From an uncultured Bacteroidota bacterium (GTDB lineage: Bacteria; Bacteroidota; Bacteroidia; JABEUT01): a stretch of DNA of 52,431 bases. The notes beneath the pieces were generated by a model that was not told where the DNA came from, did not search any database, and was given only the letters and a program-made list of their open reading frames with translations. Shown here piece after piece: positions 18,452 through 27,236 of the stretch (within the stretch, counting starts at the first letter, position 1; each line of letters starts with the position of its first letter). The stretch spans positions 1 to 52,431 of the forward strand of contig CAIPDV010000060.1 in NCBI GenBank assembly GCA_903863935.1, written 5' to 3'. Position numbers and translations under genes: made by a program.

Positions 18452-19831
18452 ATGAAAAAAATTCCCTTGTTAGCTTTTGTATTATTCTATTTGGTAATAG
18501 GTGTAAAAGCGCAATATAGTGTGTTACTTAATTTTACCGGGACGAATGGTTCCCGTCCCTGGGGTTCACCTATACTTGTGGATGGGAAACTATATGGCAT
18601 GACACAGTTTGGAGGAGCTAAAGGGATGGGCATTGTTTTTTCGGTTGATACGCTCGGCAACTATTACAAAGATTTGCTCGATTTCGACAGTGCAAATGGC
18701 AGGGCTCCTCAGGGCTCTTTAGTTGAATCGCAAGGCAAGCTATATGGTATGACACAGCGAGGCGGGGCAAATAATTTGGGTTGCATTTTTTCAATGGATA
18801 CTGATGGGGCCGGATATAAAAGATTGTTCGATTTTACAAGTTCAACAGGACTTTGTCCATTTGGAACCTTAACCCTTTCAGGGAATGTATTATACGGACT
18901 TTTATATGGAGGTGCAGGAGGAGGACGGGGTTGCATATTCTCCATTCATACGGATGGGAGTGCGTTTAAAGATCTGCACGATTTTAGTGGAGGAGACGGG
19001 GATGTGCCCACAGGCTCTCTGGCACTTTCCAACGGAATGCTATATGGAATGACTCCGATAGGCGGCATGTACAATTATGGCGATGTGTTTTCGATTGATA
19101 CAAACGGGAACTTTTTTAGCGATATTTTTGATTTTGACAATACCAATGGCGCACAAGGGAATGATGGAGTGATAGTATTAGGCAGTAGATTATTTGGAAT
19201 GAATTATATGGGAGGAACATATAATTCAGGAAGGCTTTTTTCAATGGAAACCAACGGAAGTGCCTATAGGGATCTAATGGATTTTAACGGAATAAACGGT
19301 CAATTCCCCTGGGGGAGATTATTATTTGCAGATGGCTATTTTTTTGGTTTGGCTTCTTTAGGTGGCGTGAATGGTTACGGTTGCATATTCTCGGTAGATA
19401 GTGCCGGCAATAATTATACCGACCTGCATGATTGTACAATAGCTACCGGGAACAATCCATTTGGAAATTTGGTTAGGTCAGGACAAAACTTATATGGAAT
19501 GGACTATATAGGAGGTGCTAATGATTCGGGGGTAGTATTTAAATACACAGATGTAACAATGGGATTAAAAAAAGTAAATATGGAGGTAAGCGATCTGGAG
19601 GTTTACCCGAACCCAAGCAACGGTTCAGTAACACTACAATCATCGACAGTAGGCGGTCCGTGGACAGTTGCCATTTACAATGAGCTGGGCCAACAAGTAT
19701 TTACAAAAACAGGAACTGGAATACTGAATGAAAAGATAAATACGGAAAGTTTTGCAAGCGGAATTTATTCGGTAAGGGTTCAAACCCAAAGTACTATTTC
19801 AGTAACGAAACTGATGGTTCTACAAAGATAA
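18452..19831 (+). CDS. secreted GloVer-repeat protein with T9SS sorting domain
   Basis: A 459-residue cargo protein: signal peptide (MKKIPLLAFVLFYLVIGVKA), seven GloVer repeats (LYGMTQFGGAKGMGIVFS to LYGMDYIGGANDSGVVFK), a short linker and a type A sorting domain (VYPNPSNGSVTLQSS... KTGTGILNEKINTESFASG... VTKLMVLQR). It lacks the fibronectin-like cassette of its neighbours, so the propeller is joined directly to the sorting domain. Gap to the previous gene is 15 bases; the next gene has its own promoter. Function unknown beyond being an exported beta-propeller-like protein. Confidence 0.87.
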   Translation: MKKIPLLAFVLFYLVIGVKAQYSVLLNFTGTNGSRPWGSPILVDGKLYGMTQFGGAKGMGIVFSVDTLGNYYKDLLDFDSANGRAPQGSLVESQGKLYGMTQRGGANNLGCIFSMDTDGAGYKRLFDFTSSTGLCPFGTLTLSGNVLYGLLYGGAGGGRGCIFSIHTDGSAFKDLHDFSGGDGDVPTGSLALSNGMLYGMTPIGGMYNYGDVFSIDTNGNFFSDIFDFDNTNGAQGNDGVIVLGSRLFGMNYMGGTYNSGRLFSMETNGSAYRDLMDFNGINGQFPWGRLLFADGYFFGLASLGGVNGYGCIFSVDSAGNNYTDLHDCTIATGNNPFGNLVRSGQNLYGMDYIGGANDSGVVFKYTDVTMGLKKVNMEVSDLEVYPNPSNGSVTLQSSTVGGPWTVAIYNELGQQVFTKTGTGILNEKINTESFASGIYSVRVQTQSTISVTKLMVLQR

Positions 19832-19896
19832 TTGGAGCAAAGTATCGCCCAAAAGATACCATTCATCAGTAAAAAACTACCAACCGCTCAATTTAA

Positions 19897-19926
19897 TTTG
19901 GTTGGAAGGTTAATTTGTTAAATTTG
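19897..19926 (+). promoter_or_regulatory. Bacteroidota promoter TTTG-N18-TAAATTTG
   Basis: TTTG at 19897-19900 and TAAATTTG at 19919-19926 match the -33/-7 consensus with near-ideal spacing, 20 bases before the ATG at 19947. The CCAACC/GGTTGG dyad (19880-19905) overlaps the -33 box and may be an operator or the terminator stem of the previous gene. Confidence 0.65.
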
Positions 19927-19946
19927 AACTGATTTAAAATAAAATC

Positions 19947-21935
19947 ATGAGAAAAATTTATCTGATTCTGGCTGCTTCATTTTGTTTGGTAAATGGAATG
20001 AAAGCGCAATATAGCGTGCTGCATAATTTTAATGGAACCAATGGTTCCACACCTGATTTTAATTCGCTTATTATCTCTGGCAAGGTGCTTTACGGAATGA
20101 CCTATATGGGTGGGGCAAGTAACTTTGGTTGTATATTTTCAATAGACTCAAATGGAAATGGATTCAAAGACCTCATGGATTTTAATCTTACCAATGGAGC
20201 ATACCCATTGGGGGATTTAACGCTTTGCGGTGGCAGGCTTTTCGGTATGGCATCATACGGTGCTGCAAACGACAGCGGCTGTGTTTTTTCAATAGATACC
20301 AATGGAAGCGGATATAAAGACCTGATTGATTTTACCGGACCTAACGGCGGAAACCCGGAAGGGTCGTTAATTATTTCGGGAAGTACTATGTATGGTATGA
20401 CCCTAATGGGCGGAAAGAACCATATGGGAGTAATATTCTCATTGGATACAAGCGGCAGTAACTATACAAAACTATTTGATTTTAATGATACAACCGATGG
20501 AGGATATCCGCAGGGAACGCTTATTTTGAGTGGAAATGTATTGTACGGGATGACCGCCGAAGGTGGTATGCCATTTGGGGCACAGGGTAATGTTTTTTCG
20601 ATACATACCGATGGAAGCGCATATACCAATCTCTGGTATTTTAGTTTTACCGACGGGGCCAGTCCTTCAGGGGCATTGACCTTAATTGGGAAAACCTTAT
20701 TCGGGTTAACGCCTGATGGGGGAACCTTTTTCGGGAAAGGCAATATTTTTTCAATAGATACCAATGGAAATAATTTTAAAGATTTCTTTAATTTTGATGA
20801 TACGAATGGTTCGTTCCCATTTGGTTCTTTAACCTGGAACGGGAAAAAACTTTTTGGCACAAGTGTTATGGGAGGCCCCCATTATTGGTATGGGCATATC
20901 TTTTCGGTAGATACCGACGGCAGTAATTATGCCGATGAACATGCTTTCGATTCCACTCATGGCGCAAACCCCTATGGCACACTTTTGCTGGCAGACAGTT
21001 CTTTCTATGGAATGACCTATGAAGGTGGTACAACCAATAATGGAGTTATTTTCCGGTTTAAAAGTCTGCCAAAATATAATTGCATAAATAACTATAATGA
21101 GCAGATATGCATAGTAACTGTTGACACAGCCACAAACAAGTGCGAAGTGATATGGGGAAGGACCAATTCACCACCTGCCACCGGCGGATATAATGTTTAC
21201 AGAGATTCAGCCTCCACATTTGTGTTAATCCATAATCAGCCTTTAAATGCTCTGAGTGAATATCTCGATACCACATCAAACCCTAATGCGGGGCCTGTAA
21301 GTTACAAGCTCGCAACTATAGATTCTTGTGGGGAATCAGCATTGAGTTCATCACAATCAACCATTAGCCTTACCGTTAGTTTCCTGGCAAACGTTAATAT
21401 ACTCAACTGGACCCCCTACGTAGGTTTCACTCCGTCAAAATACCGTATTTTCAGAGGACTTACCATGGGAACCTTGGTTCAGATTGATTCCGTACCAAAC
21501 AGTGTATTAACCTATCATGATACACTGCCACCGGTAGGAGTAATATATATGCTGGAGGCTGTAAACCCTGCCGGTGTGTGCATTCCTACCACCACTATTA
21601 AGCATCATGGAATTGCAACTTCAATGTTGTCTGGCTCATTTTCGAATGGATACGATAAAGCTTCAGCCATCCAATCCATTGGTAACTCTCTATCAAATGT
21701 AAAAATATTTCCAAATCCTGTAAATGGACAATTCACATTACAGTCGTCAGTTATAAGTGGTGAATGGACAGTTGGAATATACAATGAAATAGGCCAACAA
21801 GTATTTACAAAATCAGGAAACGGAATACTGAATGAAAAGATAAATACGGAAAGTTTTGTAAGCGGAATATATTCGGTTATGGTACACTCAGTAAATGGAA
21901 TTGTGGTGAAGAAATTAGTGATAATGCAGAAATAG
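19947..21935 (+). CDS. secreted GloVer-repeat protein with fibronectin-like cassette and T9SS domain
   Basis: A 662-residue cargo protein with the same plan as the 16457 gene: signal peptide (MRKIYLILAASFCLVNGMKA), seven GloVer repeats (LYGMTYMGGASNFGCIFS to FYGMTYEGGTTNNGVIFR), the two-domain fibronectin-like cassette (NEQICIVTVDTATNKCEVIW; LNWTPYVGFTPSKYRIFRGL) and a type A sorting domain (FPNPVNGQFTLQSS... SGIYSVMVHSV... KKLVIMQK). The cassette is closest to that of 16457, with whole phrases shared, pointing to duplication or gene conversion within the cluster. The promoter at 19897-19926 gives it independent expression. Confidence 0.87.
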   Translation: MRKIYLILAASFCLVNGMKAQYSVLHNFNGTNGSTPDFNSLIISGKVLYGMTYMGGASNFGCIFSIDSNGNGFKDLMDFNLTNGAYPLGDLTLCGGRLFGMASYGAANDSGCVFSIDTNGSGYKDLIDFTGPNGGNPEGSLIISGSTMYGMTLMGGKNHMGVIFSLDTSGSNYTKLFDFNDTTDGGYPQGTLILSGNVLYGMTAEGGMPFGAQGNVFSIHTDGSAYTNLWYFSFTDGASPSGALTLIGKTLFGLTPDGGTFFGKGNIFSIDTNGNNFKDFFNFDDTNGSFPFGSLTWNGKKLFGTSVMGGPHYWYGHIFSVDTDGSNYADEHAFDSTHGANPYGTLLLADSSFYGMTYEGGTTNNGVIFRFKSLPKYNCINNYNEQICIVTVDTATNKCEVIWGRTNSPPATGGYNVYRDSASTFVLIHNQPLNALSEYLDTTSNPNAGPVSYKLATIDSCGESALSSSQSTISLTVSFLANVNILNWTPYVGFTPSKYRIFRGLTMGTLVQIDSVPNSVLTYHDTLPPVGVIYMLEAVNPAGVCIPTTTIKHHGIATSMLSGSFSNGYDKASAIQSIGNSLSNVKIFPNPVNGQFTLQSSVISGEWTVGIYNEIGQQVFTKSGNGILNEKINTESFVSGIYSVMVHSVNGIVVKKLVIMQK

Positions 21936-22051
21936 ATTTACAGGTTAACTCCTTAAATCTACCATACAATAAGTGAAAGCCACCGGTTAATAAATAGGAC
22001 TCTGAAAAAACTGAATAATAGTAATCTTTGCACATACTGAAAAAATAGAAT

Positions 22052-25000
22052 ATGAAAAAACATCCCATAGTTATTGCTGCAATACTCCTTTTTGGAATGG
22101 GTGTTGTAAAGGCACAAAATACCAACTCAGTCATTTCATCAAATTCAGAAAATCTGGAACAGGCCTTTTCTCAGTGGGATGCCATGATGAGTACCGTGCA
22201 AGCATCATCAGGAGCATCAGATGCTGATTTTGCGACCTTTATAAGGTTTGAGGAAACTGAGTTGCAAGTTGGAAAGAACGCATTTATATCTGAATCCAGA
22301 AAAGCAAACTTCGAACCCATGGCGGTTGCAGCAAGCCTACAGAATACAAAGGAGTATGTATACCTTGTTTATAGAATGTTTAACGACACTAAAAAAACAT
22401 ATCCTTCATCGGTGGAGGAATATAAACACCCGCTTTCGTCCCGTGCTATCTTCACAGCTAATCCCTGTGATTCGCTCGGGTGCTCAAACTTAGGTTTTGA
22501 AAACGGTGACCTGTCGGGATGGTATGGCTATTATGCAGGGCAGCTTAATAATTGCGCAGTCTCTACCATCAGTGGAATTACCGGCGGGGCATTAGGTTCC
22601 GTTACATTAGCCTGCAACGATCCGGTTACAGCCTCCTACAATGGCCTCACTAACGATTATCAGATTTCGATAACCAGTGGCGGACATGATGCAATTGTAC
22701 CAACCATTCCGCGGGTATCTCCTTATGGAGATAAACATTCTGTAATGCTTGGCGATAGTACCTGGGTAGGATATGGAGCAGCTATTTTAAGCAAAACATT
22801 TTTGGTTACTTCAAGCAATACGAATCTGACTTACCAATATGCTGTGTTTTTAGAAAACCCCGGGCATTGTTATGGAAATCAACCCTATTTTTCAGTCTCA
22901 TTGCTGGATGAGAACGGTGACACAATCCCTGTTTGCGGTGCATATAAAGTAACTTCTATGTACAATGTATTCGGATTTGATAGTATAACTTACAATGGAA
23001 CTAAAGTATATTATAAAAACTGGACCAACGTTAGTGTTCCTCTGCAGAAATATATCGGGCATTGTGTAACCATTGTATTCCAGTCGGGCGACTGCGGACA
23101 AGGCGGACATTTTGGTTATGCCTATGTTGATGCTTCCTGCTCACCACAAACCATTGCAACTTCGTCACCTAATTTTTGCGGACAGGATTCACTGCAGTTG
23201 ACAGCTCCGATTGGTTCACCTGGCTATGCCTGGTCAGGTCCTGCAAATGGAATTATCAGCAACCCAAGCCAACAGAGCATTTGGGTAGATAGTGCGGGAG
23301 TTTACACTGTTGTATGTGTGCCTGTAACTGGGCCATCCTGTGCCGATACCATTACCGTTACAGTTGGTAAAACTTCAGGACCGCCTCCGGCACCTCATTT
23401 CACAGCCAATACAGTGTGTGCAGGCCAACCGACCATGTTCACAAATACATCTTCTTTATCCAACGCAAAATTCTCCTGGGATTTTTATAACATCGGTGTG
23501 TATGATATCACCGACACGAATAATTTCAATCCAACCTGGACATATACTCTGCCGGGAACCTATATAGTTAAGCTTCATGAAATATACAACGGATGCGGTG
23601 CAGACACCTTGGTTACTGTAAATGTATTGGCTAATGTAACCGATAGTTTTACTGTTTCCTCAGCCTGCATTGGTTCCCCGGTTACGTTGACCAATGTAAG
23701 CAAAGGAGGTACAAGTTATTTCTGGAATTTCGGCGATCCTGCCAGCACTACGCTTGATACATTAACTTCGTTAAATGGAGTGCATACCTACACCGCAACA
23801 GGAACGTATACCGTAACTTTAATAGGTACAAACGGAGGCATGTGCAACGATACATTGAAAAAGGCAATTACAATTTATGCGATACCAAAACCGGTTATAA
23901 CAGGGAAGGATACCATTTGTTTGGGAGAAAAGGATACACTTACTGTAACCGGCGGCACAACCTATTTATGGAGTAACGGCAAAACCACTTCCGCCATAGT
24001 TGGCACTCCGGCTAATACCGCCACTTTTACAGTGCAGGCCTTTAACGGAACATGCGAGCACGATACTACCTTTACAATTCATGTGCTTCCTGCACCTGTT
24101 ATTACAATTGGAGCATCCAAAAGATTGATACTGCCGGGTGATAGTACTTTGCTTTATGCCTCATGTTCAAATCCGGCAACCTTTTCATGGAAGCCATCCA
24201 TAACAGTAAGGAAGCCATTTTCGGACACAACGGAAGCCAAGCCATTGACAAAAACAACTTATACCTGTACAATAACAACTCCATGCGGAATTTATATTGA
24301 CACCATTACAATTTTTGTTGTAACCTGCTTGAATAACTACAACGAACCAATATGTATGGCAACAGTAGACACAGCTGTTAATAAGGCTGAGATCATCTGG
24401 GGAAGGACCAATTCGCCGCCTCAGGGTGGCTATGGATATTATGCTGTTTATAAAGATACCGCTTCGGCATATCGCCTTACGCACACGCAACCGCTGAATG
24501 TGCTGAGTTATTTTGTAGACAGTAATTCAAATCCTTCGGCCGGGCCTGTAAGCTATGAACTTGCAACAGTTGATTCCTGCGGAAATTCAACGGGCAGTTC
24601 TGCACATACTACCATCTTCCTAACCGCTACTGCAGGATTCAATGTATATGTATTAAACTGGACTGCTTATGTAGGATTCACTCCTGTAAGGTATCGTGTT
24701 TTCCGTGGTGCGACAATGAACACGTTGGTGCAGATAGATTCGGTTGCAAACACCGTTTTAACGTACCGCGATACCCTTGCACCCTATGGTTCTGTTTATT
24801 TAATAGAAGCTGTAAACCCTTTCGGGGTCTGCATCCCGACAGCAAAAATAAAATCGCACAGTGCCATAAGTACTCCTGCCGGTTCACTTTCCAACGGTTA
24901 TAATACATTCATTTTGGGTGTTAATAACCTCTCAAATATTCTAACCAATTTAACCGTTTATCCGAACCCCGGAAAAGGCGTGTTTGTTTTGAACTATTCA

Positions 25001-25198
25001 CTGGCAGAAGCCGGCAAAGTTCAAATAAATGTTATTGATGAATTGGGGCAGGTAGTGTATTCAAATACATGGCAACACCAGGCAGGAAAGGTAAACGAAC
25101 AAATCAACCTTGAAAATTTGGCAAGCGGAATTTATTCGTTACGCGTGCAAACCAATTCAGGCATTATTGTAAAAAAACTTGTTAAGCTAAATAGGTAA
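22052..25198 (+). CDS. large secreted PKD/Ig-like protein with fibronectin-like cassette and T9SS domain
   Basis: A 1048-residue cargo protein. Signal peptide 1-22 (MKKHPIVIAAILLFGMGVVK). Residues of about 25-140 are helical and unrecognised; about 145-365 is a cysteine-containing region beginning LGCSNLGFENGDLSGWYGYY that looks like a jelly-roll of the kind often found at the start of Bacteroidota PKD proteins. Then an Ig-like unit, two PKD-like domains (FSWDFYNIG...; YFWNFGDPAS... GTYTVTLIG), two more Ig-like units (GDSTLLYASCSNPATFSWKP is shared with the SprB gene), the fibronectin-like cassette (NEPICMATV... IIWGRTNSPP) and a sorting domain (VYPNPGKGVFVLNYS... GIYSLRVQTN). A probable surface adhesin or matrix-binding protein. 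The next gene follows after 20 bases. Confidence 0.85.
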   Translation: MKKHPIVIAAILLFGMGVVKAQNTNSVISSNSENLEQAFSQWDAMMSTVQASSGASDADFATFIRFEETELQVGKNAFISESRKANFEPMAVAASLQNTKEYVYLVYRMFNDTKKTYPSSVEEYKHPLSSRAIFTANPCDSLGCSNLGFENGDLSGWYGYYAGQLNNCAVSTISGITGGALGSVTLACNDPVTASYNGLTNDYQISITSGGHDAIVPTIPRVSPYGDKHSVMLGDSTWVGYGAAILSKTFLVTSSNTNLTYQYAVFLENPGHCYGNQPYFSVSLLDENGDTIPVCGAYKVTSMYNVFGFDSITYNGTKVYYKNWTNVSVPLQKYIGHCVTIVFQSGDCGQGGHFGYAYVDASCSPQTIATSSPNFCGQDSLQLTAPIGSPGYAWSGPANGIISNPSQQSIWVDSAGVYTVVCVPVTGPSCADTITVTVGKTSGPPPAPHFTANTVCAGQPTMFTNTSSLSNAKFSWDFYNIGVYDITDTNNFNPTWTYTLPGTYIVKLHEIYNGCGADTLVTVNVLANVTDSFTVSSACIGSPVTLTNVSKGGTSYFWNFGDPASTTLDTLTSLNGVHTYTATGTYTVTLIGTNGGMCNDTLKKAITIYAIPKPVITGKDTICLGEKDTLTVTGGTTYLWSNGKTTSAIVGTPANTATFTVQAFNGTCEHDTTFTIHVLPAPVITIGASKRLILPGDSTLLYASCSNPATFSWKPSITVRKPFSDTTEAKPLTKTTYTCTITTPCGIYIDTITIFVVTCLNNYNEPICMATVDTAVNKAEIIWGRTNSPPQGGYGYYAVYKDTASAYRLTHTQPLNVLSYFVDSNSNPSAGPVSYELATVDSCGNSTGSSAHTTIFLTATAGFNVYVLNWTAYVGFTPVRYRVFRGATMNTLVQIDSVANTVLTYRDTLAPYGSVYLIEAVNPFGVCIPTAKIKSHSAISTPAGSLSNGYNTFILGVNNLSNILTNLTVYPNPGKGVFVLNYSLAEAGKVQINVIDELGQVVYSNTWQHQAGKVNEQINLENLASGIYSLRVQTNSGIIVKKLVKLNR

Positions 25199-25218
25199 TA
25201 ATTATTTCAGGTATATAA

Positions 25219-26420
25219 ATGAAAAAAACACTGCTTCTTGCTATTTTATTGTTCACTTTAGGTGTATCATTTGTCAACGGACAATACAGTGTACTTGTAA
25301 ATTTCAATGGTCCTAATGGCAGGTATCCATCGGGCTCGTTAACCCTGGTGGGAAATAAATTTTATGGAATGACAGGATGGGGTGGGGGCATGACAGTGGT
25401 TGTATTTTTTCAATTGATACGAATGGAGGCGGATATAAGGATTTGTTCGATTTTAATGGTTCAAACGGTTCTCTGGCTTGTGGTTCATTAACCTTATTCG
25501 GTAATAAACTCTTCGGGATGACCTCCTCCGGTGGGCTATACCATTGGGGTACTATATTTTCTATCGATACAGATGGCACAGGATTTAAAGATATATTCAA
25601 TTTTAAATTGTACGGTTCAAATCCCTATGGTAACTTAACTATAGTTGGCCGTAAACTATTTGGTATGACATTAGGAGGCGGCTCGACAGGAGGCGGATGC
25701 ATATTCTCAATTGATTCCGGCGGCAGCGGATATAAAGATGTTTTTGATTTCACCCTGTACGGCACAAAAGGGTATTCCGGATATGGTGATTTAACCCTTT
25801 CAGGAAATAAGTTTTATGGAATGCTTGATCACGGCGGAGCCTTTAATAAAGGAGTGATATTTAGTATTGATACCAATGGAACTTCATACAAAGATATTCA
25901 TGATTTTAAAGGTTCTACAACCGATGGTGCCGGTCCTATAAGTTCAGTAACACTTGCCGGAAATAAATTATACGGTATGACCAGTCTGGGTGGTGCTACA
26001 GGCAATGGAATTGTTTTTTCGATGGATACCAATGGATCTCAATTTACCGACATGGTAGATTTTAACATCCTGAACGGTTATCAGCCAATAGGATCATTAA
26101 TAAATGCCGGGAATAAATTGTATGGAATGACCTGGGGTGGATTTGTAAATTTTGCCGGAACCATATTTTCGATAGATACGAATGGAACCATATTTACCGA
26201 TATGTATAATTTCAATGGAACCACCGGGGGGAATCCGGATTATGGTATTCTGACTCTTGTTGGAAATAGCCTCTACGGGATGGCCTCAGGGGGTGGCTCC
26301 GGAGATAGCGGTGTTGTTTTTAAGTTTGATACAGCATTGTTCTTATCGTTGAAAGTACCTTCGGGTGCAAACGAGCTATCGGTGCGAAGGATGACAATTT
26401 CTGTTCTCCTGTTAATTTGA
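25219..26420 (+). pseudogene. GloVer-repeat gene with a frameshift and no sorting domain
   Basis: The gene starts with a signal peptide (MKKTLLLAILLFTLGVSFVNGQ) and GloVer repeat 1, but the frame breaks at the G5 run 25382-25386 within LYGMTGWGGG. From 25377 on the rest continues one frame over (GHDSGCIFSIDTNGGGYKDL) through repeats 2-7. One extra G would restore the whole. The 3' end is also abnormal: the frame stops at 26420 after KVPSGANELSV and eleven unrelated residues, exactly where the YPNPSNG start of the sorting domain should be. The final codons overlap the antisense OmpA-like gene. I read this as a gene damaged twice, though the frameshift alone could be a sequencing error. Confidence 0.8.
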
Positions 26421-26887
26421 TAAAGAGAATCCCGCTTATGTTTATTTTTCTCTTTCCTGATAACCTTAGTAGGGATAAGAAGCTGTGTGAAGCCCCAACC
26501 TTTCCATTCCAGCCGCGCAGAATCTATCCTATATTTAGATCTCAGATAATTTGCTATTCCGTGTGCACGGGCTTTCGAAAGTGCCATATTATGAGTTTCA
26601 CTGCCTTGCTGGTCGGTGTGCACATAAACGCCTATTTTCAAATTGGGGTTTACTTTCATGAACCACCCAATGGTATCTGCAGCCGGAAAGCTATCAATAA
26701 AAGTAGCATCCAGATTATACAAAACTTCAATTCTTCTTCTTGACCCAACCTCGAATGATTTATCTGTCCAGTTAAAAGTTTTATACGTACTAATAAAATC
26801 TGCGGAGTGGAAGCGATGCCTCATTTGCCCATCAACACTTATAAAAATCAACAAACAAAAATAAATAAAAAAGAAAAGTTTAGGCAT
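26273..26887 (-). CDS. OmpA-domain outer-membrane/periplasmic protein with an altered C-terminus
   Basis: Start placed at 26887 (MPKLFFFIYFCLLIFISVDGQ, signal peptide, 204 residues); the open frame runs upstream to 27016 only because the intergenic repeat at 26891-26971 happens to be open (HCEERSNL... SLAMTN). Residues of about 75-170 are an OmpA-like peptidoglycan-binding domain (NLKIGVYVHTDQQGSETHNM, LSKARAHGIANYLRSKYRID, INRRTEIVIL). After that motif the frame runs on for about 35 proline- and asparagine-rich residues that are the antisense of GloVer codons. The natural stop thus seems lost at the same junction that removed the GloVer sorting domain. The domain itself is intact and may work. 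Confidence 0.75.
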   Translation of the reverse strand: MPKLFFFIYFCLLIFISVDGQMRHRFHSADFISTYKTFNWTDKSFEVGSRRRIEVLYNLDATFIDSFPAADTIGWFMKVNPNLKIGVYVHTDQQGSETHNMALSKARAHGIANYLRSKYRIDSARLEWKGWGFTQLLIPTKVIRKEKNKHKRDSLYQINRRTEIVILRTDSSFAPEGTFNDKNNAVSNLKTTPLSPEPPPEAIP

Positions 26888-26890
26888 GTT

Positions 26891-26971
26891 CGTCATTGCG
26901 AGGCTTTGCGAAGCAATCTCACTCAATTTGCCCTCTCTGTGCAAGAGATTGCTTCGTTCCTCGCAATGACG
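26891..26971. repeat. inverted repeat CGTCATTGCGAGG ... CCTCGCAATGACG
   Basis: Left arm 26891-26920 and right arm 26945-26971 pair over most of their length (CGTCATTGCGAGG / CCTCGCAATGACG and GAAGCAATCTC / GAGATTGCTTC). It lies between the OmpA-like start and its upstream region. Repeats of this wording are widespread in bacterial intergenic DNA; a decayed piece (TCGCAATGACGAACG) sits at about 7528-7543. Confidence 0.75.
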
Positions 26972-27236
26972 TATTACTACTTGGTTCCTATCGATATTTT
27001 TCACTTCACTCCCCATTGCAAAGTCATTTTTGGAAATCGTTCATAATTCATCGTTCATAGTTTTAAAAAAGATTTTTACTAAAAACCAAACCTTTTTGTT
27101 TTTCCTGCGTATCAGTTAAATGAATACAAGAATCAGTTACCCCGATTAAGCTATTTAACACACAGTAAATTTATTAAATTATGTAAGTGTAAAGCTACCA
27201 GTTTTTTTTAGTGCTAACATTAAACAAATCTGGGCT

